From: Pseudomonas sp. ok272
Lineage (GTDB): Bacteria > Pseudomonadota > Gammaproteobacteria > Pseudomonadales > Pseudomonadaceae
NCBI RefSeq assembly: GCF_900109995.1
Contig: NZ_FOCB01000005.1
Location: forward strand, 62,001 to 126,000
Length of the DNA: 64,000 nt
Direction of reading: 5' to 3'
In this document: piece by piece, positions 63,787 to 64,000 of the stretch
How positions within the stretch are numbered: the first letter of the stretch is position 1
How the letters are laid out: each line of letters starts with the position of its first letter
Notes under the pieces: model-generated
Told to the model about the DNA's origin: nothing
The model's input: the letters and a program-made list of their open reading frames with translations, nothing else
The model's database searches: none
Made by a program: the position numbers and the translations under genes

Positions 63787-64000
63787 ATGTCACTCAAAGG
63801 TAAAACCCTGTTCATCACCGGCGCCAGCCGCGGCATCGGCCGTGAGATTGCCCTGCGCGCCGCGCGGGATGGGGCCAACATCGTGATCGCGGCCAAGAGC
63901 GCCGAACCCCACGCCAAGCTGCCCGGCACCATCTTCAGCGTTGCCGAGGAAGTCCGGGCCGCCGGCGGCCAGGCCCTGGCCCTGCAACTGGACGTGCGCG
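63787..64000 (+). CDS. Short-chain dehydrogenase/reductase (truncated at window end)
   Basis: The first 71 codons of an SDR protein. The dinucleotide motif TLFITGASRGIGREIALRAA is at residues 7-26. A segment IVIAAKSAEPHAKLPGTIFS follows, which is typical of HSDL2-like NAD(P)-dependent oxidoreductases. AGGAG lies nine bases before the ATG. The catalytic tyrosine and lysine are beyond the window. Confidence 0.88.
   Translation, partial: MSLKGKTLFITGASRGIGREIALRAARDGANIVIAAKSAEPHAKLPGTIFSVAEEVRAAGGQALALQLDVR

Overview
The window is a high-GC chromosomal segment that reads as Pseudomonas, most likely the P. fluorescens group. The support is the pqqF-A-B-C-D-E order with a peptidase gene behind it, the tandem 590-600 residue acyl-CoA dehydrogenases, a bioB-F-H-C-D operon, the creB-C-D two-component locus, a fiuI-R-A ferrichrome locus, a glyA-soxBDAG-purU-fdhA operon, and many intergenic REP palindromes of the GTGGGAGCGAGCCTGCTCGC type. 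There are no rRNA or tRNA genes, no CRISPR array, no prophage and no full insertion sequence. Gene calls are by eye from protein motifs, start context and remembered synteny; no database was searched.

Layout. 1-156 is a truncated gene. 456-3572 holds an Lrp/AsnC regulator followed by davB and davA, the lysine monooxygenase and 5-aminovaleramidase pair. 3621-11351 is the PQQ cluster (pqqF, pqqA, pqqB, pqqC, pqqD, pqqE and a prolyl-oligopeptidase gene). 11476-13939 is a class III aminotransferase gene divergent from a LysR gene. 14176-19488 (minus) has two acyl-CoA dehydrogenases with a membrane diguanylate cyclase gene between them. One dehydrogenase has a PsrA-type operator and the cyclase has a perfect CRP/Vfr-type site. 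19759-24784 (minus) has a small unknown gene and the biotin operon. 24879-30760 (plus) runs comF, modE, phoX, srkA, rarD. A short intergenic stretch with exact DnaA boxes precedes gcvR (minus). 32058-37655 holds glcB, a receiver-only response regulator (minus), a cNMP/CBS/DUF294 protein and a DnaQ-like exonuclease. 37881-43358 is the ferrichrome uptake locus with a PepSY membrane protein and a 59-residue membrane protein. 43558-48641 holds a glutathione transferase gene, creD, creC, creB (minus) and a retropepsin-like protein. 48642-49158 is a nested repeat region. 49159-52757 carries an acyltransferase, a DUF2780 protein, a fasciclin protein and an ECF sigma/anti-sigma pair. 52844-61946 (minus) is the glycine betaine/sarcosine C1 operon. 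62593-63633 is a threonine aldolase and 63787 onward a truncated short-chain dehydrogenase.

How the genes work together. Several blocks are coherent pathways: lysine to 5-aminovalerate, PQQ maturation from a 24-residue precursor, fatty-acid beta-oxidation, biotin synthesis, glyoxylate-shunt carbon assimilation, ferrichrome sensing and uptake, and sarcosine demethylation. In the last, SoxBDAG makes glycine and C1 units, GlyA interconverts glycine and serine, PurU releases formate, FdhA oxidises formaldehyde, and LtaA adds another glycine link.

The most unusual item is a 145-bp miniature element at 48799-48943. It has perfect 18-bp terminal inverted repeats resembling IS4 ends, contains a REP doublet, and sits inside another REP with a 10-bp target duplication.
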